DNA of 64,000 nucleotides, taken from NCBI RefSeq assembly GCF_014905175.1, contig NC_057788.1, positions 25,514,154 to 25,578,153 on the forward strand, read 5' to 3'. Each line of letters opens with the position of its first letter. Position 1 is the stretch's first letter. Position numbers and translations under genes: made by a program. This document shows positions 50,884-62,930 of this stretch, piece by piece. The notes below the pieces were generated by a model. That model did not search any database and was not told the origin of the DNA. It was given only the letters and a program-made list of their open reading frames with translations. Source of the stretch: Aphidius gifuensis (lineage: Eukaryota; Arthropoda; Insecta; Hymenoptera; Braconidae).

Positions 50884-53329
50884 GACTAGTTTTATTTTTT
50901 TTTAAATTGTGCTCTATTAAGGAAAAATAAAAAAAATTAGTAACATTTTCTTGATACTTATACATAAATTATTTACAAAAATTAAATAAATATCTCTCTT
51001 CCTTTTTTATTTATTCATATCAATATGATTAATGTCAAAAATAAAATATTACATTTATAAAATAACAATATTTTTTTAATGGAAAATTTGACAAATAGGA
51101 AGATATTTTGATAAATTTATCATGAAAAAAAAACTGACCTTTAAAATGCACTTGAATAAATTCAGAATGTCAATGAGAGATTTGAATTAAAATATAAATA
51201 ATATATAATAATTTAAAATAAATAATAATTATTCATCTGTCAATAAAAATAAATAGATAAATTCACACAATAAAATAAATAAATTCACACAAAACTATGA
51301 TGTATATTTTGGAGAAAAAAAAAACGAATGAATAAAATAAATGAAAAATAACAATAATAATTGATATTAAAGAGAGATATTGACAAATAAAAAGAGAGAG
51401 AATTAGAAAATGGAAAAAAAAAAGAAAATGTCATACACAAACGTCAAAATCAGATGATAATTGAATGTGGTACGATTAAAATTGACGACAATGACACGCC
51501 TGTTTGTATGCCAAAAACAATTGTTTTAAATGCCCAGTGCCACATGCCCCCAGGCGTATTATCCCCTTTATTTCTAAATAATTGAAAAATAAAATACTCC
51601 AAAATTTTAATAATATAAATTTTCCCAAAAACACTTGATTCTATTATTTGTAAATTAATAATTTTATTTTTTCTTCAATTTTAATTCTTAGGTTTAAATT
51701 AAAAATAAATATTTAAATAATCCGGTAGTTAATTAAATTACGATTGGCACAAATTTTTTTTTTTTCCTTTATTTTATTATTATAACATATAGTTTTTTTT
51801 ATTACAATCGTCACTCTAATCACTCCACCCGACGTGAAATCACGGTCGTGACTGCGCGCCACACTCAGGTTAACGCGTCAAATTCTCAGGGCCGTACTCA
51901 TCTTCTACATACCAAGATAGATATAAAAAAAAAATTTATCTCTTAGATTTTTTTCGAAATGCTATTTTAATACCGTTTATTGGCCTTGTCTCACTTTTCC
52001 CGCCAATATAAATTAATAATATTTTAAGAATTATTAAAATTGAATTAAATGCTAAGTTTAAATATACTTTTCTTATTTTTTTATTGAGAAAATAATAATT
52101 TTTTGTATGAAAACTTCATCGGGTCATCAGCACTCGTCTCGCGCTAATTCATGCCTGATGATGATGACATAATTGAACATCGGGTGATCCACTACGTCAT
52201 GGGATTCACCACCGGTTTTTTTTTTTATTCTACTATTCAATCTTTTATTATCATTTTTTTTTTTTTTTTTTTTATCTACACAATTTGCAAAGACGCAGTA
52301 TAACTATTATCAAGCCAATAAAAAATAGCATACAATTAAAATATATCTAGCTTGTTATTATCTAGTTTCATAATATTTCATAAACACTATATATCGCTTG
52401 AAAAACAATAAATTAAAAACAAAATAATATTTAAAAAATTAAAAGAAAAACCATTATCAATTATTGAATTTGATATTTTTATTTAACTCTTTGTTTAATA
52501 AATTAATAATCGAAAATGAGTCATCAAGACCTTGACAACAATCATTAGACAAGAAAAAAGACTTTTTTTTAATAAAAAAAAAAATAAAAATAAATTTAAA
52601 ATTAACAAATATAGGTATATTTATTTTTATTTAAAAAATGTATAAAAATAATTTATTTAATTTTCATTCATTTATTTATTAACCCGTTTAATTATTTTTA
52701 ATGATGATTGATTTAATATTATAACAAATGATTAGATATTTTTAAATATACAGCTATTTTCGCGGTTGACCACGTAAACCGGAAATGACATAGTAATTCA
52801 TTGCGCGTAGCCCGAAACTCCACATCATTCCGTTGTTGATGATGATGACACATTGAATGTGTGTGTGTGTGTGTGTATTCCAAAAAAAAAAAACATATAA
52901 TAAAAATAATAATAATAAATAAAAATTTTTGTTCACGTGTAGGTTTGTACAATTAAATATTTTCGTTGACGTTTGCGAAACACACGGATATATTTTCGAC
53001 TCAACACTCAATAAGAAAAAAAAAAAAAGTTTCTCTTCAAGATCACAAACACAGTCGTAAAATTATTATATATTGAAAAAAAAAACATTTTTTATATACG
53101 TAACTTACAATCACTTTTGACTTGTATTGGTAAAAATTCCCCACCTAAGTGTCGTTGTGTTGTGTCCCGGCGTTTAGTATTGGTGAGAGAAAAAAAAAAA
53201 AAAAAAAAAACAAAAAGAGAGAGGGAAAAAATTGTTGAAAGAGAGTAAACCCAGACACACGACGTGTGGATGGCCACCGTAGTGTATTATTTTTTTTTTT
53301 AATAAAGTTTTTTTAAATAATAAAGCACG
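50884..53329. other. Divergent promoter region of CCT and SURF4
   Basis: About 2.4 kb. Two GC-richer patches stand out: 51820-51905 (with cgtgactgcgcgccacactc) and 52115-52215 (cgggtcatcagcactcgtct). Another lies near 52790-52850. A (TG)10 microsatellite follows, and a purine-rich leader precedes the SURF4 start. The patches may be promoter elements or unannotated 5' exons; none holds a convincing ORF. Confidence 0.45.
52858..52877. repeat. (TG)10 microsatellite
   Basis: Ten uninterrupted TG dinucleotides about 450 bp upstream of the SURF4 start codon. Confidence 0.95.
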
Positions 53330-54918
53330 ATGGTGATTCAGCACAAGGTTCTCTTGAAAGCTGAAGAAATTGCCGATCAGGTAAGTTTAATTAAACAATA
53401 ACAAATACTTTTATGTTAATTAATTTAGATTGTTTAATATGAAAATAATAATTGATTGGCTATTTTAATTTTTGGAGTATTACTTTCACCGGCATTGAAA
53501 AATATAAAAAAATAAAATTTAGTCCATTATATCCTAAGGGACACACAGGTGTGCTACTGTCATGTCAACGTCATCACCATCAACCATCTGGTTAATTTCA
53601 ATTTCAATGCAAAGTCCATTTTATTCTATTCTCATTATCAACAATTATTTATATACCCAAATTTTATTTTATTTATTTTCTTTTTTCTAGAACAATGTAC
53701 AATTATATTCAAAAAAAAAAAAAAAAGTTATTTTAGGTTATCTGTATATTATTTTTCCATATTTAAAATAAAAATATACATTTATTTTTTATTATTTATA
53801 TAATTATATATTTTTATAAATATCTATTTTGATAATTACATTGCTTCAAGCGATTACAATTATTATTTTTTTTATATATATAAACTTGACCTACTTATTT
53901 TTATATAATAAATAAAATTAAAATATTTAAAATCTCATTGTTAATATATTTAAAAAAAAAAAAATAATATTTAAGAAAATTTATTTTAATAATCAATTGA
54001 TTAATTTTTTTAAAATATTTATATTGTTTTTTCAAATAAAATAAGTATTGTTTATTAACTTTTTTGTATTTTGTTTTTAGGTAATTCGCAATGGCAAACA
54101 TGTTTTGCCAACAATGGCAAGAGTTTGTTTAATAGCAACATTTTTGGAAGATGGTTTACGTATGTGGTTTCAATGGAATGAACAACGTGAATATATGAAT
54201 ATGTCATGGGGTTGTGGAACAGTTTTAGCAACAACATTTGTATTGATAAATTTATTTGGTCAACTTGGTGGTTGTGTTATGGTTATTGGACGTTTTAAAG
54301 TACCATATGCATGTGGTATACTATTTTTTATAGTTGTATTACAAACATTTGCATACAGTATATTATGGGATATGCAATTTTTATTTCGTAACTTAGCACT
54401 TATTGGTGCATTATTATTAGTACTTGCTGAATCACGTGTTGAAGGAAGATCATTATTTGCTGGTGTACCAACACTTGGTGATAATAAACCAAAAAATTAT
54501 TTACAACTTGCTGGTAGAGTATTACTTGCATTTATGTTTATAACATTGATAAGATTTGAAATATCATTTTTACAAATATTACAAGATATACTTGGTAGTA
54601 TACTTATGGTACTTGTTACTATTGGATATAAAACAAAATTAAGTGCATTGTTACTTGTATTATTGTTGAGTGCATTAAATATTTATCACAATGCATGGTG
54701 GAGTATTCCTGATCACAAACCACTAAGAGATTTTCTCAAATATGACTTTTTCCAGGTAAATTATTATTCATTTATTCACATAATTTATTTTTATTTATAA
54801 TAATAAATATTAATTATTTTATTTTTTTCAGACACTCTCTGTTATTGGTGGATTATTGATGATTGTTTCACTTGGTCCTGGTGGAGTATCGATGGATGAA
54901 CACAAGAAAAAATGGTAG
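53330..54918 (+). CDS. Surf4: Surfeit locus protein 4, ER cargo receptor
   Basis: Three exons, 53330-53380, 54081-54755 and 54832-54918, all in phase 0, give 270 residues (human SURF4 has 269). The protein is a multi-pass membrane cargo receptor of the ER and early secretory pathway that loads soluble secretory proteins into COPII vesicles. Family features are visible: LPTMARVCLIATFLEDGLRM, QWNEQREYMNMSWGCG, about seven hydrophobic segments, WWSIPDHKPLRDFLKYDFFQ, and the C-terminal DEHKKKW, a di-lysine retrieval signal. Intron 1 (700 bp) is the largest. Confidence 0.97.
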
Positions 54919-56113
54919 AAAATAATAAAGCATACATTTTTTTTTTCTAAATTCTATCGAACAATTTTCTACTTCATCAATATGTTGTTTTAAATATATA
55001 TCTCCATTATTGTGCTTCCGGATTTTTTTTAAAAAACTCAAAAAAAAAAAAAAACAAGGAGATTAATAAATTGAAAATAAAAAAAATACAAGAAATCATT
55101 TTTCTATCATTAATTTTTTAATTAAATCAAAATAATTAGAAAACAAAAATTTTTAACTCTGTCTATTTGCAAATTATTTATATTTTGTTTCTTCAGGATT
55201 ATTATTGTATTTAAAATTAAGTTTTTTTTTTCTTTTTTTTTTTTTTTTGATAAATGTTTAAATGATTCAAAAAATGAATTAAATTTTCTAAAAAAATTAA
55301 ATAACATAAAGACTTATTTATACAATTGTAATCAATGGCTTTGTACATATGGTGGTAAAAAAAAAAAATAAATAAAAACTAAAATATATGTCAATGATGT
55401 TGTATTTCTTAATTTGATTGTATTGTAATCATAGTTTTATCTGATAAATTTTTTCGTTTTTTTCTCTGGTTATTTTTACGTCTACGTGGCATTGGTTTTT
55501 TTTCGTCATCATCATATTGATAAGACATACTACAAGATTATGTTAATAATATTTTTTCAAGTATGTAATTTGATTATTTTAAAAAAAAAAGAAATAAGAG
55601 AAAGAAAGAAATGTAGCGATTGTGGCGCCGACTCTAGGATTATTATTTTTTTTTTTTCTCCTCTTATTATTAAAACCCCCTCTTACCCCTTTCCTAGAGG
55701 AGAGGTTGTTCATCCGTCAAAAATCAGAAGAACAGCTGTTTTTTTTTATTTTTTTCTTTTTTCATGTAATTAATAGTCCATGTAATTTAATCAATTGTTA
55801 ATTTGATATCATGTCATCTAAAGTGACACATTGTTCACCTTGCCAACAATAATAAATTGAGAGGTAAATTTTATTAACAAATATAAAAAAAAAAAAAAAC
55901 ATTATCGACGTGCTTCGAAGTTGACACCTGTCAACTTGAAGCTTTGTATTATTTTTCAATTATATTGATTATATATTAATTTTAATAATTATATACTGTT
56001 AAATGACTCGTTTAAAAAATCTCATTTAACAAAATTATTAATTAAAATTAACCTTAAATTATTTATATATTTTGTCAAAGGTAAATAGTGTGTGAAAAAA
56101 AAAGAAAAGAAAA
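54919..56113. other. SURF4-RABL6 intergenic region
   Basis: About 1.2 kb. It holds the SURF4 3' end and the RABL6 promoter. A GC-richer pyrimidine-rich patch (55610-55740, with gtggcgccgactctagg) is a candidate promoter or leader. A small basic minus-strand ORF is listed separately. Confidence 0.5.
55409..55528 (-). CDS. Possible 39-residue basic micropeptide or terminal exon
   Basis: A minus-strand frame from the ATG at 55528 to TAA at 55409 begins MSYQYDDDEKKPMPRRRK and is rich in Lys/Arg. An acceptor-like aatcttgtag lies just before the ATG, so it could equally be a terminal exon. The clustered charge pattern is unlike random AT-rich translation, but the ORF is short and no family was recognised. 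Confidence 0.2.
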   Translation of the reverse strand: MSYQYDDDEKKPMPRRRKNNQRKKRKNLSDKTMITIQSN

Positions 56114-58476
56114 ATGTTTTCGGCATTTAAAAGATTAACCAGTAAGCAAGATGGTACATCATCACCAAGACCAGCACATCAATCAATGCCGACAAATTTA
56201 CAAAGAAAATTTGCAAAAGGAGTACAATATAATAGTAAGTAAAAGATAACACAAAAAAAAAAAAAAATAGTTACATTATTATACTTGTTTTAATTATACC
56301 TAATAATTGAATTATTATTTTTTTCAGTGAAAATAATTTTAAAGGGTGATAGAAATGTTGGTAAATCATGTTTATATCATCGTCTTCAGGGACAAAAATT
56401 TGTTGAAGAATATATACCAACTGAAGAAATACAAGTTGCAAGTATACAATGGAATTATAAAGCAACTGATGATGTTGTTAAAGTTGAAGTATGGGATGTT
56501 GTTGATCGTGGACGAAGACGTAAAAAAGTTGATGGTTTAAAAATGGATAATGGTATTATTGATGGTATCATTGAAGAACCAGCACTTGATGCTGAATTTC
56601 TTGATGTTTATAAAGGTACAAATGGTGTTATTGTTATGTTTGATATAACAAAAACATGGACATTTGATTATATACAACGTGAATTACCTAAAATACCAAT
56701 TAATATACCAGTTATTGTTTTGGGTAATCATTGTGATATGTCACATCACAGAACGATTAATCCTGATAAAGTTTTATATTTTATTGAATCATTAACTGAT
56801 AGAACTGCACCAGTAAGTTATTATTTAATTAATATTTTTGTTTTACTTAATAATCTTCAATGTTTGAATTGTAAAATAATATTTTTTTTTTATTTAAACA
56901 GACTAGATATGCTGAATCATCAATGCGTAATGGATTTGGTTTAAAACTTTTGCATAAATTTTTTAATTTACCATTTTTACAATTACAACGTGAAACATTA
57001 TTAAAACAACTTGATACAAATGAAGAAGAAACACAATTAACAAGCCAAGAACTTGATTTATTTCAAGAAAGTGAAGATGCTGATTATGATAAATTTATTG
57101 ATAATTTAGTACACAGAAGACGTGTTATTGCTGATTCAACATCATCAACAATTCTAGTCCCAAATGTAACATCTTCATTAAGTACACATCATGTTTCATC
57201 AACAAATTTAAATAATTATGGTCAAACTGAATTAAAAAAATCATTATCTGGACCAATTGGTGGTGGTACACCAATTCCAGTAAAACAATTTGAATCAAAA
57301 AATTTTTTTAAAAAAGAACCATCAGTTATTAAGGAATCAATTAATAATTTTGATAAAACTATTAAAAATTCAACAAGTCAACCAAATTTAAAGACAGATA
57401 ATGTTAATGAAAATGATGAAGGTGATGATAATAATATTACAATTGATACTAGTGAAAAAGATAATCAACAAAAAAAAATTGTTAAAAAACTTTTTACAAC
57501 AAAAAAAGATGATAAACAACAGTTGAATTTAAATAATGAAATAAAAATAAAATCACCATTAGCTAGTGTTGAAGATTTTGTTCCAGATGATTGTATGCTT
57601 GATAGATCATTTTTAGATGATAATCAAGTATCACCAAAAAAAAATAATAGTCAAAATAATGGTGGTGGTGGTGATAGTGAAAGTGATAATGATACTGGTA
57701 ATCCACTTGTTGCTGGTTATGAAGATGATCTTTCATCGAGTGATGAAACTACTAAAAATATAACAGAAGAACCAAAATTATCAGAAAATCCACTTTGTAA
57801 ATTAAAAAATAAAAAATATGATGATAATAAACAACAAATAAGTGAATTTAATAAAAGAGATTCAATATCATCGAGTGAACATGAATTACGTCTATCAACA
57901 AATGGTGATTTTGTTATTCAAAGTGATCAACATGATGGCAGCTCTGATAATTTTGATGGATGGTCTGGTAGAGATTCAAAATGGCGGCAAAGTCCAGAAG
58001 GTGGTGAAGATGTTTGTAGTACTGGTACGAGAAAAGATAAACTTGAATTATCTGATAAAAGTTTAGATGTCAGTGTAACTAGTTCAAATGTTCATCTTGA
58101 ACTTTTGGATAGTTCTAGTATACGTCAAGTTAATTCAAATTCAAGTAGTCCAGTTTTAAAAGAAAAGAAAAAACACAGAGACAAGGTAATCAATAATACA
58201 ACAAATAAAAAAAAAAAAAAAATGTATTCTTGATTTTTTGATTTATATATATTGATTAATTTTAATTTTCAGGGAGACGACAAAGACAAACGAAAAAAGA
58301 AAAAAAATAAAGACAAAGATAAAGATAAAGATAAAAGTGATAAAAATGATAAACGAAAAAAAAAAACAAGTAATCGAACGAAAAATGATGAAGAACGTCG
58401 TCGTGATGAATTGGAAGAATTTTTAAATGGTCCATCAACAAGACCACCAATTGACATGGCTTATGAAGCTATTTAA
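56114..58476 (+). CDS. Rabl6: Rab-like protein 6 (RABL6/Parf)
   Basis: Four exons, 56114-56234, 56328-56812, 56902-58185 and 58273-58476, give 697 residues. The N-terminus MFSAFKRLT and LQRKFAKGVQYN precede the GTPase-like domain (about 41-220): P-loop GDRNVGKS, EEYIPTEEIQVASI, VEVWDVVDRG in place of the usual DTAG, and LGNHCDM in place of NKxD. This altered G-domain is typical of RABL6. RYAESSMRNGFGLKLLHKFF closes it. The rest is a long acidic/Ser-rich region containing SVEDFVPDD and LDRSFLDD, then a Lys-rich tail and a final DELEEFLNG. It is a nuclear/cytoplasmic GTP-binding protein linked to proliferation in mammals. Confidence 0.95.
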
Positions 58477-59344
58477 TAAATTTCACTTCATAATTAATAC
58501 TTCTCATTGCTTACTATATATATAACTAATTAATTAATTAATCTATAAAACAGTACTTCCGCTTTCAAAATTTAAAATAAAAAACCAAACAAAGAAGAAT
58601 TTAATTATCTAATTAAAAAAAAATATATATATAGTCTAATGAGCAGTAGATGGCATTTAAAATTATCATCATGATTGAACATTGTTGAACATAATAATTT
58701 CAAGTTTAATATTCATTCATTTTTTTTTATATTTTTTTATTATTATTTTATTTACCAGTGAGTCAAGACTTGATAACTGCTCTCTTGCATTTTTTAAATT
58801 ATTTTTTGAAATTAAAAGCATAAATATATATAATCGAGCGTGTTTAGATAAACATTTATTTATAATATTAAAAAAAAAAAATACAATATAAATTAACTCA
58901 GTAAAATGAAAAAAAAAAAAAAACACCTATTTTATAAAGAAAAAAAATATAAAATTTCAAATAAAATTGTTATTTTGTGTGAGAATAATAAAATGGAGTA
59001 TATAAATTAAATTTTCTCGATATATATTGAATGTAATCGTTGCAGTGTTTCGTTAATAAATGTATGTTTATAAATTATTGCTTAATTTATTTATAAAATA
59101 TTCAAATAATAATAATAATAATAATAATAAAAACATATTTGAGCGCAGTAGTCGCGTGGTCACTCGAAATGTTGGTAGACTCCTGAAAAAAAAAAAAAAA
59201 AATGGTTGCCTCTGAAAAATAATCATTAAATAAGTTAGATAAAATTGATCGCAATATTATAGCGAACAATAATTAGGATATAAATAATAGTTAATTTTAT
59301 AATCGTTATATTAACAAGTGTTTAATTTTTGATAATTGTTTATA
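58477..59344. other. RABL6 to C6orf136-type intergenic region
   Basis: About 870 bp of AT-rich DNA with an agtagatggcatt patch near 58647 and a (TAA)n run at about 59107-59130. The promoter of the downstream gene is expected near 59140-59220, where ttgagcgcagtagtcgcg stands out. Nothing else was seen. Confidence 0.5.
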
Positions 59345-60673
59345 ATGTCTCTTTGTATCAGAGCAGTACCAAGCAAGTTGTCATCACTCGTGGGTACAAG
59401 AAACCAGGTGATGCAATTTAATCGCCGGCTAACAAAACACATCAAAAAATCATCATCATTATTACAAAAGGTTAATAAATTATTTGAAAAATATGTCACT
59501 AACAATATTAAATATTATTCAATTATTCATAAATACATATAAATGTTATTTATTCACTTGACACATGCTGTCAATTGGATAATCATTTTTAAAATTCAAT
59601 TTCAAATATGATAAAATAACATAACCCCAACATTTTATCTTACATAATATCCTTAAAAATAAGAATTATATGAATTTTATTTTGACAAATAATTTATAAT
59701 TAATATTAATTTGTCTTGCAAAAAAAATGACATAATATTTTGTTTTTATTTTTGCAGTATGATAAATTGAATTTTGCCAATTTAAAAATTAATGATGGAT
59801 CATCAGGTATATTACAAAATACATTGTCATTTGGTATTAATAGACTTGCTGTAAGATCATATTCAGTACCAGTTGGTAAAGAAAAAGAAAATGTACAAGC
59901 AAATGTTCAAGATAAATTTGTAAGTGATAATAAAAATGATGATAATCGTACTGGACCAACAAAAGAACAGCTGCAACATGTTTATGATGTATTAAGTGAT
60001 GATGTAAGTTTAAAATATAAATAAATTCATAAATATTAATGATTTATTAATAATAAATAAATGTTTATTTTAGCTACCAAAATTTTTTGCTGCATCAATT
60101 GATTATCGTATTTATCATCGTGATGTTGAATTTATAAATAATGTCAGAGGAGTATCATCAAAGTAATTAAAAATAATTTATTTATTTGACATATATTATA
60201 ATTTATAATTAATAATCATTTATTTAATTATAGGGGTCTAAATGGATATATTAAACAAGTACTTTGGATCAGATCATTGGGGCATTTGATGTATGCATAT
60301 GTTAAATTTGATGTATTTAAAATAACAATGCATCCTGAGGACAATACTGTTAAGGTCAGATGGCGTGTTAGAGGTCTTTCTGGATTTAAAGTTGTTACTA
60401 ATATTTGGAAATTTAAAATAACAAAAGTCAATGAAAGTATCAGTGAACTTGAAACGTAAGTTATCATAATAAGTATATAATATTTTAATAATTTTTATTT
60501 AATATTATATATTGATTTTAAAAAATTATTTCAGATGGTATGATGGTTTTTCAACATATTATGTTGGAAAAGATGGTCTTGTTTATAAACATGTTGCTGA
60601 TAAAATGATGCCAGATGAAGAGAGAGAAAGTGAAAAAGATAAAACTGGAATTGCTGCAAAATTAACAGCATGA
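59345..60673 (+). CDS. C6orf136/DUF2358-type mitochondrial protein
   Basis: Five exons, 59345-59470, 59758-60003, 60074-60162, 60234-60455 and 60535-60673, give 273 residues. The N-terminal 45 or so residues are basic and Ser-rich without acids (MSLCIRAVPSKLSSLVGTRN), as in a mitochondrial presequence. The C-terminal half (about 115-260) matches the DUF2358 family: LPKFFAASIDYRIYHRDVEF, IRSLGHLMYAYVKF, VRWRVRGLSG and WYDGFSTYYVGKDGLVYKH. Proteins of this family are NTF2-like folds of unknown function. Assignment to the family rests on these motifs recalled from memory. Confidence 0.85.
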
Positions 60674-61190
60674 GTTTGGTAAATCTTGTTAGGATTTTTT
60701 TGTTGTATCATCGTGATGATATTTATTTGTCATTCCTCAAAACATTAAATTAAAATCCTGAATAATCATCACCAAAAAAAAAAAAAAATAAGAGATATGC
60801 AAGAGCAAAGAGCAGAATAAACAAAAAAAATAAACAAAAATTTTTCATTTAGCTAATTAAAAGATGAAAAATTTTTTATAAATTATTTCTCATTATTTTT
60901 TTTATTTTTTTTGCTGCAAGCAACTGAAAATATTAATTTAAAAGTTAGTTTATTTAAATAATGAGAAAATAATTTATTTAACAATCATTTAATAATAAAC
61001 TAATTATTATTATTAAATATATTGTTTATTTTTTGTTTCTCACTTGAAGTATGTTTAAAAAATAAATTAATTAAAAATCATTGTAATAATAAAAAAATAT
61101 CAACGAATTAAAAAAAAAACAACATTGTTGTATTATTAAATTAATTTATTAATTATAAAATTTTGAAAAATTATATTTACTGTATATTTA
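60674..61190. other. Convergent 3' flanks
   Basis: About 520 bp between two convergent genes. It is AT-rich, with candidate poly(A) signals on both strands. Nothing else was seen. Confidence 0.6.
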
Positions 61191-61871
61191 TTAACAATTT
61201 AATCCAAGATAATCATCCATTAAAGTACCAATGGCAAATATACCAGTTGCATCAACACGAGTACCAACAATTTTAAGTCTAATTTCATCATCAGCCTGTA
61301 TAACAACTTCTTCTTCTTTTGACTTGTAACATGGTGGACTAACATTAGGACAAAATTGCATATCTTCTGGTATTGAATGATGAGAAATGAAACATGATAA
61401 TGGTCCAATTTCAGCAAACATGCCAACCTTGTTGACTTGTGTAACAACAGCATCAAGAACTTCACCTTTAAATGGTCTGAATACAATTGCTTTGTATTTT
61501 ACTGGATAAACAACAAAACCTTGACCTGGCTGAATTATACCTGCTCCAATATTGTCAATTGTTGTTACAGCAACAACAAAGCCATACCTAATCATCAAAA
61601 TGTCAGGTTTAATTTCATTTTTTTTTAACTCATTGATTATCTTTATTTATTTTTATTAAATTAATAATTTATTTACTTACTTTCCAGTACAGGTGCCTTC
61701 AACTTCTGTGTATAATTTTTGTTTAACTGTGTCCAACAATTGAGGTCCAAAATAACGAGGATGAAGGAGAATCTCATGTTCCAATGATATCTGAAGGTAA
61801 AACAAAAACAAAATTTATTTTATACAATTGCTACTGATGATCATTTATTTAGTACTTACATGATAAAACAT
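61191..61871 (-). CDS. Polr2G: RNA polymerase II subunit RPB7
   Basis: Three exons, 61871-61860 (four codons, MFYH), 61790-61681 and 61587-61191, give 172 residues, exactly the human length. Motifs: ISLEHEILLHPRYFGPQLLD, TEVEGTCTGKYGF, TTIDNIGAGIIQPGQGFV, YKAIVFRPFKGEVLDAVV and DEIRLKIVGTRVDATGIFAI. The N-terminal RNP-like domain and C-terminal OB fold are both complete. RPB7 pairs with RPB4 to form the stalk of Pol II, which binds nascent RNA. The 12-nt coding first exon is unusually short but is confirmed by sequence and phase. Confidence 0.97.
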
Positions 61872-62162
61872 TATGATAAATATTTATTTAAAATTTATAT
61901 TATTATTTATAATATTTATTTGAGGACTTTTGTATGTGTCAATAATCAGCCGGTGTTATTATATTTAAGGTTAGTTAGACAGTTCAAAACAACAACAAAA
62001 TCAAACAAAATGACGTATGATACGCAGACAAGTTCACGTTCTCAAAAAAAAAAAAATCATTCTGAAGGCGGGATAAATAATCCCATGGGTTGAATCTTGT
62101 TGTTGTTGTTATACTGCATTATACTGCATTGATATTAATAATTAATTATTTTAAAAAAAACA

Positions 62163-62444
62163 ATGGGTCGATTACTTGAAATAAAAATATCTAATTTTGC
62201 ATCATTTCATGGATTAATCATGATTGTCAGTGTTGGACTGTTGGGTGATATAATAGGTAAAAATAAATTATTTGAGTTAAACTTGTTGATAATTAAACAA
62301 TATAGTTTTTAATTTTTTGTTTTAATAATAAATTAATGGTTTATTGTTTTAGGAAAATCAAGTTTTAAAGATGAAATTGCTTTTGTCCTTGGAGATTTTG
62401 ATGAGAGTCTATGCATCATATTCACTCTGGTTAAAGAACTTTAA
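62163..62444 (+). CDS. Possible small two-exon gene, 61 residues
   Basis: An ATG at 62163 opens MGRLLEIKISNF with a hydrophobic stretch (LIMIVSVGLLGDIIG). A donor follows at 62257 and an acceptor before 62353, and the frame then runs to TAA at 62444. It starts about 290 bp from the RPB7 start on the other strand, so a shared divergent promoter is plausible. The family was not recognised, and exon 2 could be read in another frame. It may be a small membrane protein or chance. Confidence 0.25.
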
Positions 62445-62930
62445 TGGAGCAAAAACGAAAAACAAGGGCGTAAGCAATATTGATAATGCATGCCTATTAA
62501 ATAAAAATACCAAGTTTTATGTTTAAAGTTGTCTTATATAAAACCTAAATGAAATATTAATATTCAACTTTTTTTAAAAATAGATAGTTGCCATATAATA
62601 TTACTGTATTTTTTAAATCATAAATTATGATAATAATTATTTTATCTTTATTGTTAATCTTTAATTATTTGCATACTTTCTTACTGGGGAATAATTTTTT
62701 AACTTTATATATACCAATGTACAAATTAAACAATGAAAAAAATTGTTTCTGCAATTTCTCGTCGTTTCTTATTTTTTTTTTTTTTTTGATAATACGAATA
62801 TAAAATTAAAATGTAATTTATCTACATCCTAATAAAATATTTGTTCAGTGATATGAATCAATTTGGCAATATCTAAATTACTTTGGCAAAAAGTTGAAAA
62901 ACAATTATTATTCACTCGTCTGATATAAAA
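62445..62930. other. Intergenic DNA before the protease gene
   Basis: About 490 bp of AT-rich sequence upstream of the serine-protease homologue. No clear promoter motif or gene was seen. Confidence 0.5.
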
